A stretch of 64,000 bases of DNA from Acytostelium subglobosum LB1 (Eukaryota; Evosea; Eumycetozoa; Acytosteliales; Acytosteliaceae), in assembly GCF_000787575.1 (NCBI RefSeq), contig NW_012236532.1, positions 620,001 through 684,000 on the forward strand. Reading direction: 5' to 3'. Both the position numbers and the translations under genes were made by a program. Within the stretch, counting starts at the first letter, position 1, and each line of letters opens with the position of its first letter. The notes beneath the pieces were generated by a model. That model saw only the letters and a list, made by a program, of their open reading frames with translations, searched no databases and was not told where the DNA came from. This document shows, piece after piece, positions 24,117-34,588 of the stretch.

Positions 24117-24215
24117 GTGTTCTTTGGGACTTGTTCTAGGAAGTAGTAGTAGTACTTGGAATTGGTAGTTATACAATTGTAATGTTTGTATCTCTTTGTT
24201 ATCTAGTGTGTGTGT
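24117..24215. repeat. trehalase 5' flank, copy 1
   Basis: About 100 bases upstream of the trehalase ATG, beginning GGTGTTCTTTGGGACTTG. They are repeated in the same orientation at about 26176-26275 with small indels. It probably includes promoter or 5' leader sequence. Confidence 0.8.
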
Positions 24216-24630
24216 GTGTCTGTGAGTGTTGCCTCGATCTAGATGTGTGTTGTCTCGTTTGTTAGTGTGTGTGTGATAACTAAAGAGAGAGACAGAGACA
24301 ACAACAGAACAATCCCAAGACAATGCGCGAATTGTCGCTCCACCTTAATCATTTGATGGACTAGATTTTATTTGATTTGCTTCATTGATTCAGATCTTTG
24401 CAGTAACAAATATCCTTCACCCCACCCCACTCCCTAAACGATCACTTCGGTTGGGTAGTTCCCAATGAATGAAAGGACCAACCAGGTCAAGACATTATCA
24501 TCACAACTGATCTATCCTGGGATAAAATGGATATTTCTTGTCTTCTTGCATCACCAATCAATCAATCACTAATTCAATCAAGATTGGAATTATTCCATTC
24601 CTCGTCTTCATTATAATTACGAACCTTGCA

Positions 24631-26073
24631 TTATTTAAACAAATGAATGAATGAATGAATGAATGGTGATATGACCATGTCCATATTGTCATCCAATGCC
24701 ATCACGATGACTTGATGTGTCCTCTTTCTTGACCTGAGCGAAATTAGAGTGTGGCTTGTGGCTAGGTATGTCTGTGCAGGTTCCAATGGCAATGGAAAGA
24801 TATCCAAAGTGAGGAGCCTGTCTGTCTTGGCAACCATATTGATGAATTTCTCCTCTTTCTTGGTGCCAGATATATGGAGCTTCAATTGCATTAGTGCAGT
24901 GTTTTTGGCCAGTGAACCAAAGAGAGTGTCAATCAACTCATCTTTGGACTTATTGTCTAGACTTGACAGTCCACCTGAAGTGATATCCAGTGAGTAGCTT
25001 GTGATTGTTTTGTTGCTGTCAATCAATCTGATGAGCTGCTCCAAGTGACAGATCCGGAGATGCTTGAGCTTCAGGGCGGTGATCGTGGAGTTGGTGCCGA
25101 GTGCCTCGAATAGCTCGGTTGAGACCATGAAGTTGTTGACCCCCAGCCGCCTGACAGTCGAGTTGTTGCCCACAGCGAATGCGTTGCCAAAGATCACCTT
25201 GAACTGTTGGAGCTCAGGAAGATTTGCCTGTTCATCCATCGACATTTTGTGGAGGTTGAGTGTCGTGATAGTCTTGTTGTTTGCTATCAGATGGGCAAAG
25301 TCCAACATCTTGTTGTTACCCTTTGAGTCTTGTTGGACACGAGAGTTATATGCTAAAGTGTGGAGCAGCTCCCTCTTGAGCAGATGACAGAGAAGATCGA
25401 AACGGCAATCGGTCTCGTAGCATCCAAACCTGAAGGAGGTGAGTGTTGGCCGCCTGACGATCTTCTTGATCAGCTTGTTGGCCACCTTTGGTTGACCGAT
25501 AAAGTCTTGGAAGGTGAGGTAGATCTTGAACTCTGTGATACTTGGGTTGTTGTCAATGGCTCTAGCCAGTGGAATGATCTGGTCCCTTGTGAATCGCGAG
25601 GGGATCTCGATGGCCAATGAGTTCAGGCCGGCACAAGAACAGCTGCCAACAAATCTAGTGACAAAGGGCAGAAATACTTGGTCGGCTCTGAATGCAAGTG
25701 ATTGGAGAGAGGAGGTACACACATTGGCTTCCAACTGTTCTGCCGAGTGCTCCTTCATGTGCAGCGCCACTCTCTTACGGAACCTGTCGAGTGAGTTGTT
25801 GTTGTTGGTTGCATCGATTTGAGTCTCATCATTATCTTGGTCGTCGTCATCTGAGTCGATGCATGGCAGCTCATTGCCTGGGACAATGTCAACTAGAACA
25901 TTGGCAAAGGAGGAATGGTGCATCTGAGTGGTGCAAATGTCAATGATTGCCGATAAGCGACGATTCTCTGGACCTTTGATGGTGGCGGTCATCGTGATCA
26001 GATCGTTTGGACGCAGTGCATGTTTGGCAGCCTGGAACCAAGTCCTTGAGACCAATGCCAATCCAAACAACAT
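24631..26073 (-). CDS. leucine-rich-repeat-like protein B
   Basis: Single-exon open frame of 480 residues from ATG 26073. The start region MLFGLALVSRTWFQAA resembles the second helix of an F-box-like domain. The body has spaced repeats such as NKTITTLNLHKM, NSTVRRLGVNNF, NSTITALKLKHL and NKTITSYSLDI, each Asn-X-Thr-(X)4-Leu-like. Function is not known; LRR/F-box adaptors are a possible class. A further ATG at 26145 in the same frame gives an F-box-like first helix (MLEKYLLARIIREC) but is cut by an in-frame TAG after 18 codons. The full domain is therefore interrupted and the downstream ATG is the only usable start. Closest relative in the window is the gene at 28020 (shared RRPTL and DLLCxLL motifs). 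Confidence 0.72.
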   Translation of the reverse strand: MLFGLALVSRTWFQAAKHALRPNDLITMTATIKGPENRRLSAIIDICTTQMHHSSFANVLVDIVPGNELPCIDSDDDDQDNDETQIDATNNNNSLDRFRKRVALHMKEHSAEQLEANVCTSSLQSLAFRADQVFLPFVTRFVGSCSCAGLNSLAIEIPSRFTRDQIIPLARAIDNNPSITEFKIYLTFQDFIGQPKVANKLIKKIVRRPTLTSFRFGCYETDCRFDLLCHLLKRELLHTLAYNSRVQQDSKGNNKMLDFAHLIANNKTITTLNLHKMSMDEQANLPELQQFKVIFGNAFAVGNNSTVRRLGVNNFMVSTELFEALGTNSTITALKLKHLRICHLEQLIRLIDSNKTITSYSLDITSGGLSSLDNKSKDELIDTLFGSLAKNTALMQLKLHISGTKKEEKFINMVAKTDRLLTLDIFPLPLEPAQTYLATSHTLISLRSRKRTHQVIVMALDDNMDMVISPFIHSFIHLFK

Positions 26074-26175
26074 CGAGGGTACGTCTTTCTAGTCGGCCAA
26101 GCAGCATTCCCTGATGATACGGGCTAACAAATACTTCTCTAACATGAGACAGTCACTTAAAGCTGAGTACACATA

Positions 26176-26275
26176 GGTGTTCTTTGGACTTGTTCTAGGA
26201 AGTAGTAGTACTTGGAATTGCTAGCAATACAATTGTATCTCTTTGTTATTCTACATGTGTGTGTGTTGTAACTAA
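26176..26275. repeat. trehalase 5' flank, copy 2 (relic)
   Basis: Imperfect duplicate of 24117-24215, same orientation, sharing TTGTTCTAGGAAGTAGTAG and ATACAATTGTA blocks. It has no trehalase reading frame beside it. It now lies between LRR-like gene B (minus) and the next LRR-like gene (plus). Confidence 0.78.
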
Positions 26276-26386
26276 TGGAAGGATGAGTTCTTGGAGGGAA
26301 CTTTGATAAGGTGTGAAACAGACAAACAAATATTATTTAAAGAGATAATAGATATATATATACATATATGTATATTAATACATTTA

Positions 26387-27910
26387 ATGAATAGTGATGA
26401 TCAACCTGTACAACTTTTGCACAATATTGTACTGATGAGAGTCATTAGAGAAGCATGGAGGATGGCAACAACTGTTGGAGACGACTTGTATTGGCCAGAC
26501 TTGAAGTGGGCACGGTCCCTCTGTTTGATCAACAAACGTTCGCATGCATTGCTCAGAGACACACAGCTCGTCCTACAAGTCGACGACGCATACAACAGGT
26601 TGTTTAGCTACCTTGAACATGGCACACACTCGTCACAGTGGTCGCTGCTTGCTACTTACATCACACGATTGGACACTGCCAGTAGTTTCCCCCAACCTTT
26701 GCTCAGTCACCCGAGCTTCAAGCAGATGTGCAATCAAGGCACACTCACGAGCTGCAAGGTGGACTCACCCTGGGTTCCCGCCTATCTTTCCCATCACTGT
26801 GGCTGCCAATCGCTTACCGACCTCGACGTCAGCTATGTCTCGCCTCCCGGGCCCAATGAAATGTCGATGTTCAATGAGTATACATTGGCTGACCTTGCTG
26901 TTAACACTCACATTCGTCGACTCTCCATTTACATTGGACCAAAGGTGGACTATGCTATGGTCGACCTTCCAGGCATTATCAGTAGCGTCTCATTCCAGTC
27001 CCTCACATCACTCTCTGTCTACATCCCATGTCAATACGGATGTGTTGATGATACCAAGTTCATTGCTTCATTGCGAATGCTGGAGTCGTTGAGAGAACTC
27101 CAATTGGATAGTGTCGAATACCAAAGTGTTCATTGGCGGCCATGCATCCACGAGGAGATGCAAATACATTTCTCGGAAGATTATTGTCCAGTGCACATTA
27201 TTCAAGAGTGCATCATGGGCATGCCTCAGCTCAACACATTTGGATACAAGTTCCTCTATTTACATCACTCAATGTCATTCCACAAGTATCTCTTCAGTCG
27301 CCATTGTACTATCGACCATCTCAGCTTCGTCAGCTCGATTGAATTTCCACTCGAGCAGCTTGCCGACCCAGAGTATCAACGTCCGCTCAAATCGCTGGAT
27401 ATAAGCTTCACAGTATCAGAGGACATTGACACTAATAATACAATATATAATGGTCACTGTCATCACTATCATCACCACCTCACTGTCACTCTCAATCATG
27501 TTGAACACATCACCTTTCATATTCCTCTGGCCGACGACCTGGTTGAAACCATTGCGGCAGCTTGTGAGATAAATGAAATGGATGGAGGACCCTTCCTCTA
27601 TGGAGTCAATTATCAAGAGGAGGTACTGTTACTCATCACAAGAGTGATCAAAGACAACCACCAAACACCGTTCATTTCAATTCGAATGGACACTCCAAGA
27701 CAACAAGTTTTAGTTGGCAAGAGCAAAGTCACCTATCCAAAGAAACAGACCATTGATCAATTGATATCATCTTTGAACAGCAACAAAACACTGACACTAT
27801 TCTCCATTCCTTATCTCTGGAAACAACATATGGATCCTTCCACGTTGAATCCATTGATCCATTGCATTAACAACCATCCAACCATTAAAAACAAATACCA
27901 ACTTGTTTGA
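26387..27910 (+). CDS. leucine-rich-repeat-like protein C
   Basis: Single exon, 507 residues from ATG 26387 (MNSDDQPVQLLHNIVLMRV). An upstream GTG-initiated extension is less likely. The first 80 residues look F-box-like: LMRVIREAW, then KWARSLCLINKRSHALL. Irregular LRRs follow (SLTDLDVSYVS, LTSLSVYIPC, LRELQLDSVEY), with a His-rich patch (HCHHYHHHL) near residue 360 and a C-terminal repeat (NSNKTLTLFSIPYL). Same family as the neighbours; role unknown. This copy appears unbroken, unlike three others in the block. Confidence 0.75.
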   Translation: MNSDDQPVQLLHNIVLMRVIREAWRMATTVGDDLYWPDLKWARSLCLINKRSHALLRDTQLVLQVDDAYNRLFSYLEHGTHSSQWSLLATYITRLDTASSFPQPLLSHPSFKQMCNQGTLTSCKVDSPWVPAYLSHHCGCQSLTDLDVSYVSPPGPNEMSMFNEYTLADLAVNTHIRRLSIYIGPKVDYAMVDLPGIISSVSFQSLTSLSVYIPCQYGCVDDTKFIASLRMLESLRELQLDSVEYQSVHWRPCIHEEMQIHFSEDYCPVHIIQECIMGMPQLNTFGYKFLYLHHSMSFHKYLFSRHCTIDHLSFVSSIEFPLEQLADPEYQRPLKSLDISFTVSEDIDTNNTIYNGHCHHYHHHLTVTLNHVEHITFHIPLADDLVETIAAACEINEMDGGPFLYGVNYQEEVLLLITRVIKDNHQTPFISIRMDTPRQQVLVGKSKVTYPKKQTIDQLISSLNSNKTLTLFSIPYLWKQHMDPSTLNPLIHCINNHPTIKNKYQLV

Positions 27911-28019
27911 TTAATGATCATCCATTCGTTTATTCATTCATTCTCTTGCACCATCATCAATCAATGTGTTAGGAATTAAACGGATCTGATCATTCTAGGA
28001 ACGTGAAGCAGACGACAAC

Positions 28020-29497
28020 ATGTACTCTCTTTTCCCCCAACATATTCAATCCCTCTCAATGATCATTGACCAGACTTGGGACTCTGTTCAGCAGCCTCAC
28101 TTTCTCACCTCTTGTGTCCCAGGCACGCTTATCCAACTGCCACTGTACACACAGCAACCTACTCATTGGGATACACGAAACTATGACTACATCGACGATG
28201 ACCAAAGTTTCTATGAGGAGCGAGATGATGATAACACTCAAGATGAAGCCGTCGAGCCTCAACATCTCCATCTACAACAACGCACCATTGGCAGCAATGA
28301 GTTGCTGGCATTTCAAGACTATCTTGTCCATTTTCAGCTCCAGAGACCACCCAATCAAAGAGTGTCGACACTGAGGCATCTGGAAATCACTGGCAACACT
28401 GATTGGATCCCGAATGTGTGTCTGCTCGTGAACAGCTGGTTCTGCTCCTTGCTCGAACGACTGGATTTGACACTTCACGGCCACATTCGAGAGGAGATCA
28501 TAGCGCCACTTGAGCTGGCACTCAACAACAACCTGGCCATCGACCAGGTCATGCTCATCTTTGAGGATGATGGGGATATCTGCTTCCCCGACCTGCTTGT
28601 CGTCTGGTCAAGCGTGTTGCCCGTCGGCCAACTCTCAAGAAATTGCACTTCCAGAATTCCCAAAGCCACTCCCGCATGGACCTTCTCTGCGATCTACTGA
28701 GACGACAACAACTGGACACTCTGCACTATTCTGCACACTTTGTTTACTGCGAGGATAACGACTGGAAGAATTACGATAGATTCATAGAGTCGATGAAAGA
28801 TATGGCACCATTGCTCACTGGTAACAAGTGCCTCAAATCACTTCAGCTTAATCTAGATCTCGATCAGGCAAGGAGCCGAAAGATGTCACTGGACCTGGAC
28901 ATGGGAAAGTTCATGCGCACATTTGGATTGGCATTTGGGCATCCTCAAAACACGATCAACACGTTGAACCTGCACGGCAGTTGGATGTCGACCGAGATCC
29001 TCCAGTCGTTGATCAACAATCAGTGCATCACCAACCTATCTCTGGATAGTGTTGTGATCAGTCATGACAATCTGTCAATGCTTTGCACTTTGATCAGGAC
29101 CAACAAAGCCATCAGGGTGTTAGGGTTGAGCCTGTCACGACCCTCAAAGAGGGCTCGTCCACTGACTCTTCAACAAGCTCCACGACTAAACGACCAAGAT
29201 CTAGATGTTGAGATCAGTAACCTTGTTGAAACATTGAGCAACAACATGGTCCTTCGACACCTTGCAATCAAGTACTCCAGCATTGAAAGAACAGGGTTTA
29301 ATATACTGGATCACTTTGACACCCTGATTCAAAGGCTCACAAGTAGCGACCGGTTGTATACACTGGAGATAAAACCATTGACTAGAGACCGGGCGCAAGC
29401 CTACCTAAACAGTAGCCACAACCTCAACTATATCAGATTCGACCGACATTTAACAATATATCGCCACATTCAATCAATCATGTTGATTCCAGTGTGA
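28020..29497 (+). pseudogene. leucine-rich-repeat-like gene D, frameshifted
   Basis: Two overlapping frames together cover one family member. Frame 1 runs 28020-28700 and carries family sequence up to about FEDDGDICFPDL. Frame 2 carries the continuation ACRLVKRVARRPTLKKLHF and the rest of the protein to the stop at 29497. The switch lies near 28590, placed by comparison with LRR-like protein B (KKIVRRPTLTSF followed by DLLCHLL). No splice sites fit there. Combined length would be about 490 residues, normal for the family. LRR units include NTINTLNLHGSW and NQCITNLSLDSVV. The F-box-like N-terminus seen in relatives is not recognisable. It is a recent pseudogene or carries a single sequencing error. 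Confidence 0.65.
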
Positions 29498-29651
29498 ATT
29501 ATGGACTTAAATCAAAGTGTTCATTCAAATCATTCATTTTTATTACATTACAAACAGATACATTGTCATACAAATAATCATTGATTCTTTATTGCATGAT
29601 CAATCTTTAATGATTAAGCACAATGTAATCTTATGAATGTGAATTCAAACC

Positions 29652-31031
29652 ATGACAGTCTTATCACAACAACTTTATAACAAGATACTACACTTGTTGT
29701 GGCGCTCAAAGGCAGGCCCACCGTTTAATGGCAGGCCCAACTCTCAAAGCAAGGCCCAACGCTGGTTGCTCTCACTCAATCTTGTATCCTCTACATTCCA
29801 CGAATGCATTCTCTCGCTCAATGACTCGTTCGTGATCCACACGCATCACATCGTAGATGACATGGCGCCCCATCTAGTCTCCGCCTATGCCCCCTTTCCA
29901 ATGCCACTACGACGACTAGTCCTCAACTACAGCCCGGATCGCTCAAGCGAGAAAAATAACATCCCAGCACTGCTCGCTCTGGTCGATGGCCTGGCCGAGT
30001 GTACTTGTTATATCGACCATGCGCCAATTGTCTGCAAGATGCTCCCATCCACTCTCAGGTATCTCAATGTAACAGTCGATCGCGAGAGAGAAGCAGAAGA
30101 ATACCCAAACGAAGACTACCTCAAGGTTCTTCAAACGATCGCAAGTCACCACCATGCCCTCGAACATCTTGTTATCAATCTAGAGGTTGACTACCACAGC
30201 GATAGGTACAGGTCCGAGAACGACGATTGGACTGGCAGCAACAACATCGTTGGAGACAACTTCTTTGAGTTCTGCAACCACCTGTTTGGTGCGGCCAGCT
30301 TTGCCTCACTTACAACGTTCAAACTGAAGAGCTGCGGAGACGACCTTCAGCTATCTCAAAACATGATGAACTATCCTGGCTACTTCTTCTCGCGTCTCCA
30401 TCATGCGGCGCCAAACTTAGAGTCGCTGACATTATCTTTGGCTACCGAGAGCCAATCCAACTTGAAGGCTCTGCTCAACGGACTTGTTTGGTTCATGCAG
30501 CAGACTCCTACACTTGTCAAGATCATGCTTCTTCGACTAGACTCTAGCTTGAACCAACCGAATCTCATTACATACCTTCTGCAAACCTCCAATGTCAAAC
30601 AGTTCAACATTCCAATTCTCATTGGATCGCTCATTGAGATCAAACGACACTTCCGATATTTATCACTGACACTAGATAGTGCCAAACCTGACTTGGACGA
30701 TGTCCGGACCATCAACGCATTACAATCACTTCGATTGGTAGACCACATCAAGTTGATTGGACTTGGCCTGGACAACCTGGACCTGACACGCACAGTATTG
30801 TCCTATATTGGACCTCCAACAAGAGCTCTCACCTTGTCGGGCTACCTTCTCATTCAAGATATCGTCAGCTTGCTGCGAGAATGCAGACTGAACGAGATAC
30901 ACCTTGATCTTGGTATTCAAGAAGTAGAGTACATCCAACCACTTCAGCAACAGTTCCCAGAGAAGATATTATGCGTAAGGAGAAGATGGTCTAAGAGACC
31001 GGACCGAGAATGGATGTCGCTTGCAAAATGA
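29652..31031 (+). CDS. leucine-rich-repeat-like protein E
   Basis: Single exon, 459 residues from ATG 29652. The N-terminus is F-box-like (MTVLSQQLYNKILHLLWRS, then LLSLNLVSSTFHECI). It contains an insert with a repeated QAQ/Arg-Pro-rich element (GPPFNGRPNSQSKAQRW) and then irregular LRRs: LRYLNVTVD, LEHLVINLEV, LTTFKLKSC, LESLTLSLATE, HFRYLSLTLDS. It is apparently intact. Genes C, D and E stand in tandem on the plus strand, 109 and 154 bases apart, consistent with local duplication. Confidence 0.75.
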   Translation: MTVLSQQLYNKILHLLWRSKAGPPFNGRPNSQSKAQRWLLSLNLVSSTFHECILSLNDSFVIHTHHIVDDMAPHLVSAYAPFPMPLRRLVLNYSPDRSSEKNNIPALLALVDGLAECTCYIDHAPIVCKMLPSTLRYLNVTVDREREAEEYPNEDYLKVLQTIASHHHALEHLVINLEVDYHSDRYRSENDDWTGSNNIVGDNFFEFCNHLFGAASFASLTTFKLKSCGDDLQLSQNMMNYPGYFFSRLHHAAPNLESLTLSLATESQSNLKALLNGLVWFMQQTPTLVKIMLLRLDSSLNQPNLITYLLQTSNVKQFNIPILIGSLIEIKRHFRYLSLTLDSAKPDLDDVRTINALQSLRLVDHIKLIGLGLDNLDLTRTVLSYIGPPTRALTLSGYLLIQDIVSLLRECRLNEIHLDLGIQEVEYIQPLQQQFPEKILCVRRRWSKRPDREWMSLAK

Positions 31032-31495
31032 CTTGGGAACAAGATGATGTATCGGCCTATAGGGAGTTGAGACAATGGTGTTGAAGGCACAATCACCTTT
31101 GACTACGCCTGTACTGTCACCATTCACCTCGACGGCCGATGCAACATCAACCAAACACCCAGAGATGTGGTTCACAATAACAACAACATTAAACTACCTT
31201 CATGTTCATTGCCAATCAATTAATCAATCTATCAATCAATCAATTATTTATTATATGCACATCGTGTTATCCAAATGATTGTCCCAAATGTAGAGATTAT
31301 GATCATTCAATAAACCATCGGAGAGTTGGTAGCCAATTCAATGGAGGAACCACCTTGCAGGTGTAAAGTCATCTTCTAGATCACAATTTGATCTGATTGG
31401 ATCAGGTGTTTAATTTAAACTAAAAATAATTAAAATAATTTAAATTCATATTAATTACAATTTAAATTGGTCAAATCCTGTCCATGAACATTCAT
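31032..31495. other. intergenic between convergent genes
   Basis: Between the 3' ends of LRR-like gene E (plus) and the ankyrin-like gene (minus). It has TCAA repeats near 31216-31243 and a TTAAATT-rich block near 31410-31470. No gene seen. Confidence 0.45.
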
Positions 31496-34060
31496 TTAAT
31501 TTGTTGAATGGCTGTTTGTTCTCTGCCGCTTGACATCCTGGACATCATCATCTTGGATCATACGATCACGCCTAATTAACTTAATCCATTTGCTGCTATG
31601 TTGTTTGACGGTCTGGTCGGGAAGTCCGTCGACGAGGTAGTTCAAACAGCGAACGCATCGTAATTTGTTGTAAGAGTGTGCCTCCCAAAGCAGGTAATCC
31701 TTGACCATCACAAGATCGATCGTCGTCTCCGTCTGGAGAGCATGGTAGCGGCCCAATGACGGGGGATCGGCAGGACGTGTTACGATCGTACGGGCAAAGA
31801 ACTCCAAGAGGTCGACTCGGTCAAACTCCATACATTCAATCGCATACGACACCAACTTCTCTCGGCTGGTCTCGAGAACGTGAGGCCATCTTGAAACAAT
31901 GCTCATGATCAATTGGTCGTTGCAATTCTGGCAGGCGGTGAACAACAAATCTTCAAGGTCCTCATTGGTTGGGCTCTGAAGGGCGACAATCGATTGCAGC
32001 AAGGCATCGTCGCGCCCTGCCGCCCAACTCCAAGTCTCGACAAATATGGCGCCACATCCAATGATATGCTGGCACAGTTCCGGATGGTCATAGATGAACG
32101 ACATATGGAGTAGCCCAGACATGATCTGAGGGTCGGACCGGATGGTGCCAAAGATCTTCCTGGATGAGCTGAACATCTGTGCCACTGTGTCTGTCATTCC
32201 AAGCGCACATGCAGAGTACAACAGTGCCTCTATGTTTTTCTTTTTGAAGCCAATGGTGAGAGAAAGGAGATGGCCGACTACTGCGCGATCAACATCACTT
32301 ATCTCGTGCTGTGGAGTGAATTTCATGTCCTTCAAGGCACTCTTGGAGAAGGATTGGATGTGACGGACCTCCAACTCTCTGGTGTACCCTTTGAGACAGT
32401 CAAAGAGTTCAGATCGTTTGGCTCGATCCAATTCATACTGCAACATTGATTGAACGGCGATGCATGTGTCTATGTTATGGCGACTCAAGGCAGAGTTGAT
32501 ACTTATAGTGTCCAACTCTTCATCTGGATGATTGGACAGAAATTGTGGAAAGGCTGTGAGGAATGCACGAATCAACTCTGGTGCAGCGGTCGAAGCAACA
32601 TGGACGAGCATGTCCAAGCTGTCCATGCTGAACAAGTGGTGCTGATCAATGTACTCAAAGATGGCCACTGTCTTTGGATAAACCGGTACTGATGGCGCGG
32701 CCGAGCTCTGCTCATGATGGGGCGATCCAGTGTCTTTTGTAATCTCGCGTGAAAGTGTCACCATTTCAAGAGTACCATAGGTGCACACCGTTGCCAGCCC
32801 AAGATCATTGGTGTCCAATGAGAGGAAATATCGTAGAAACTCTTGAAGATGCGACTGCTGGCAAAACCTGTCGATGTTCATGAAAAGTCCCTTCCTGATG
32901 AAGGAGATCAGTGGTGGTCGTGCATCCACGCTTGATAGCAATCCAAAGACGATAATGTAGATGGCGCCAACGTCGTTGAGGACCTGTCTGAATGTGGCCA
33001 GTTGCGAGTCTGCGCGGGGAACAGACATGCCATAGAGTGCGAGCACTTCAATGAGGAAGTTGAGTGAATGATCAAGTGTGATTGATGCGCCGGGCTGCCA
33101 GTCAGAGCCATAGAGTATATCGAGCCGTGTCTCAGAGTCCGACTCCGAGCCAGACATCGACGCTGGACGAAAGACAACCTCACAATGTTGTTGAAACAGC
33201 TGGCTGTCAAATGGGATATGCTTGACGGCGAGTTGCGCCAGACTAACATCTTGGCAACGCATGACGATCGCGAACGGCTGATGCACGAGTTGCTGAATGG
33301 TGAAGCGTGACCCTGGCTTGCGCTGTTGATTCAGATCAGTGATGTACGTGATCAGCTGCTTGATGACGTGTGCCGTGTCTGACAACTGCCTGTCATTAAC
33401 ATTGGCGGCCATCTTGATAGATGGTGGATCTGTGCTGCCATCTTTTATCCTGCGCTCCATATTGTCCATCGTCTCATGTGGCAATAGGTACTCAAAAAGA
33501 GCACGGTGACCATGGATATATGCTATGAACAGGTAGTCTTCATAGGGGTTATATTCGTAGGGATCATAGCAGTAACCCTCCATTATCTTCTTCTGTGGGT
33601 AGTTGTGAGACTGCGCCTCGAGGACCTGGAAGACATCCAATCGGCCACTGGCGGCAGCGCTGTGCAGCAGGCCATGATGGTGATAGAGCATGAGGTATCG
33701 GTTCCGGTCATAGACATGCTTGAATAAGGCGAAGGGCATCGTCTGGATCAGTGTCCCCAGGCCTTCAAACGTCCAATTGACTGGCGCGGCCTCACCATAG
33801 AGCAGTCTCTCTATCAGCACATAATAGTGCCGTGTGGACATTAGCCATTGAGCAAAGTCTAGCTGCTTGTACTTGGTGAAATCATGCGGGGCCTTGCACC
33901 TTGGCCGGCCCACCAAGACGATCGTTCTGAACAGGTAGCGAATGCGCAACACTCGCATGATCGCCCTGTCGTGTCTTTCTTTCTCTGCGCCCATGCATGA
34001 GCTGGACTGACAGCTGCACGTGGGCAGGTACTGTGCGAGGAGATGTCTAATGTCTGCCAT
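31496..34060 (-). CDS. ankyrin-like repeat protein, dictyostelid type
   Basis: Single exon of 854 residues from ATG 34060. The N-terminal 110 residues include a Cys cluster (CSCQSSSC) and a helix reading RAIMRVLRIRYLFRTIVLVG, common at the start of dictyostelid ankyrin-like families. Degenerate ankyrin units are visible: HGLLHSAAASGRLDVFQ, then YIHGHRALFEYLLPHE, ALGMTDTVAQM and CQNCNDQLIMSIVSRW. A basic tail (KRQRTNSHSTN) ends the protein. Ankyrin arrays mediate protein binding; no partner is indicated. It lies beside the LRR block and may be part of the same accessory region. It looks intact. Confidence 0.72.
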   Translation of the reverse strand: MADIRHLLAQYLPTCSCQSSSCMGAEKERHDRAIMRVLRIRYLFRTIVLVGRPRCKAPHDFTKYKQLDFAQWLMSTRHYYVLIERLLYGEAAPVNWTFEGLGTLIQTMPFALFKHVYDRNRYLMLYHHHGLLHSAAASGRLDVFQVLEAQSHNYPQKKIMEGYCYDPYEYNPYEDYLFIAYIHGHRALFEYLLPHETMDNMERRIKDGSTDPPSIKMAANVNDRQLSDTAHVIKQLITYITDLNQQRKPGSRFTIQQLVHQPFAIVMRCQDVSLAQLAVKHIPFDSQLFQQHCEVVFRPASMSGSESDSETRLDILYGSDWQPGASITLDHSLNFLIEVLALYGMSVPRADSQLATFRQVLNDVGAIYIIVFGLLSSVDARPPLISFIRKGLFMNIDRFCQQSHLQEFLRYFLSLDTNDLGLATVCTYGTLEMVTLSREITKDTGSPHHEQSSAAPSVPVYPKTVAIFEYIDQHHLFSMDSLDMLVHVASTAAPELIRAFLTAFPQFLSNHPDEELDTISINSALSRHNIDTCIAVQSMLQYELDRAKRSELFDCLKGYTRELEVRHIQSFSKSALKDMKFTPQHEISDVDRAVVGHLLSLTIGFKKKNIEALLYSACALGMTDTVAQMFSSSRKIFGTIRSDPQIMSGLLHMSFIYDHPELCQHIIGCGAIFVETWSWAAGRDDALLQSIVALQSPTNEDLEDLLFTACQNCNDQLIMSIVSRWPHVLETSREKLVSYAIECMEFDRVDLLEFFARTIVTRPADPPSLGRYHALQTETTIDLVMVKDYLLWEAHSYNKLRCVRCLNYLVDGLPDQTVKQHSSKWIKLIRRDRMIQDDDVQDVKRQRTNSHSTN

Positions 34061-34588
34061 ATTGTATTTGATGTGATGTCACCAAGTTGAGGCGTCAATC
34101 TCAACAAATGATGTGATTATCTTGTAAAGGTATCCTTGAACTATATCATTATACACATATTTAAATATCTCCATAATGTACACAAGAGAAGGATGAATAC
34201 ATGAATGTTCAAAAGTCAAAGAGTGAAGGGTGTGAAACCAAAATGAAGTTCTTGCTTTTATTTCATTTTGTTTGTTGTTTTCGCTCTCGAACATAATTAC
34301 GAAGTTTGAGAGAGACTTGTGAACATTATTAATTTAGACGAGTCATTGTTCATACAGATAATCAATCAAATACAACATATATTTATATAAATTAGAATCA
34401 TAGAATACACACATCTAGTATTCTATCTATTTTGTTTGATTAATTTGATTGGTTAATTGATAGAGTCAAGACTACAAATACATAAAGAGTGAGATAGATA
34501 GATAGTAACAACAACAAACAACAACAAACAACAATAACAAAGGACATTTGAGAAGATATATTATATATAAGACACACCCCAGCTAGCG
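34061..34588. other. intergenic between divergent genes
   Basis: Promoter-side sequence for the ankyrin-like gene (minus) and the UBR ligase (plus). It is AT-rich, with GATA and CAA repeats near 34492-34542. No gene seen. Confidence 0.45.
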
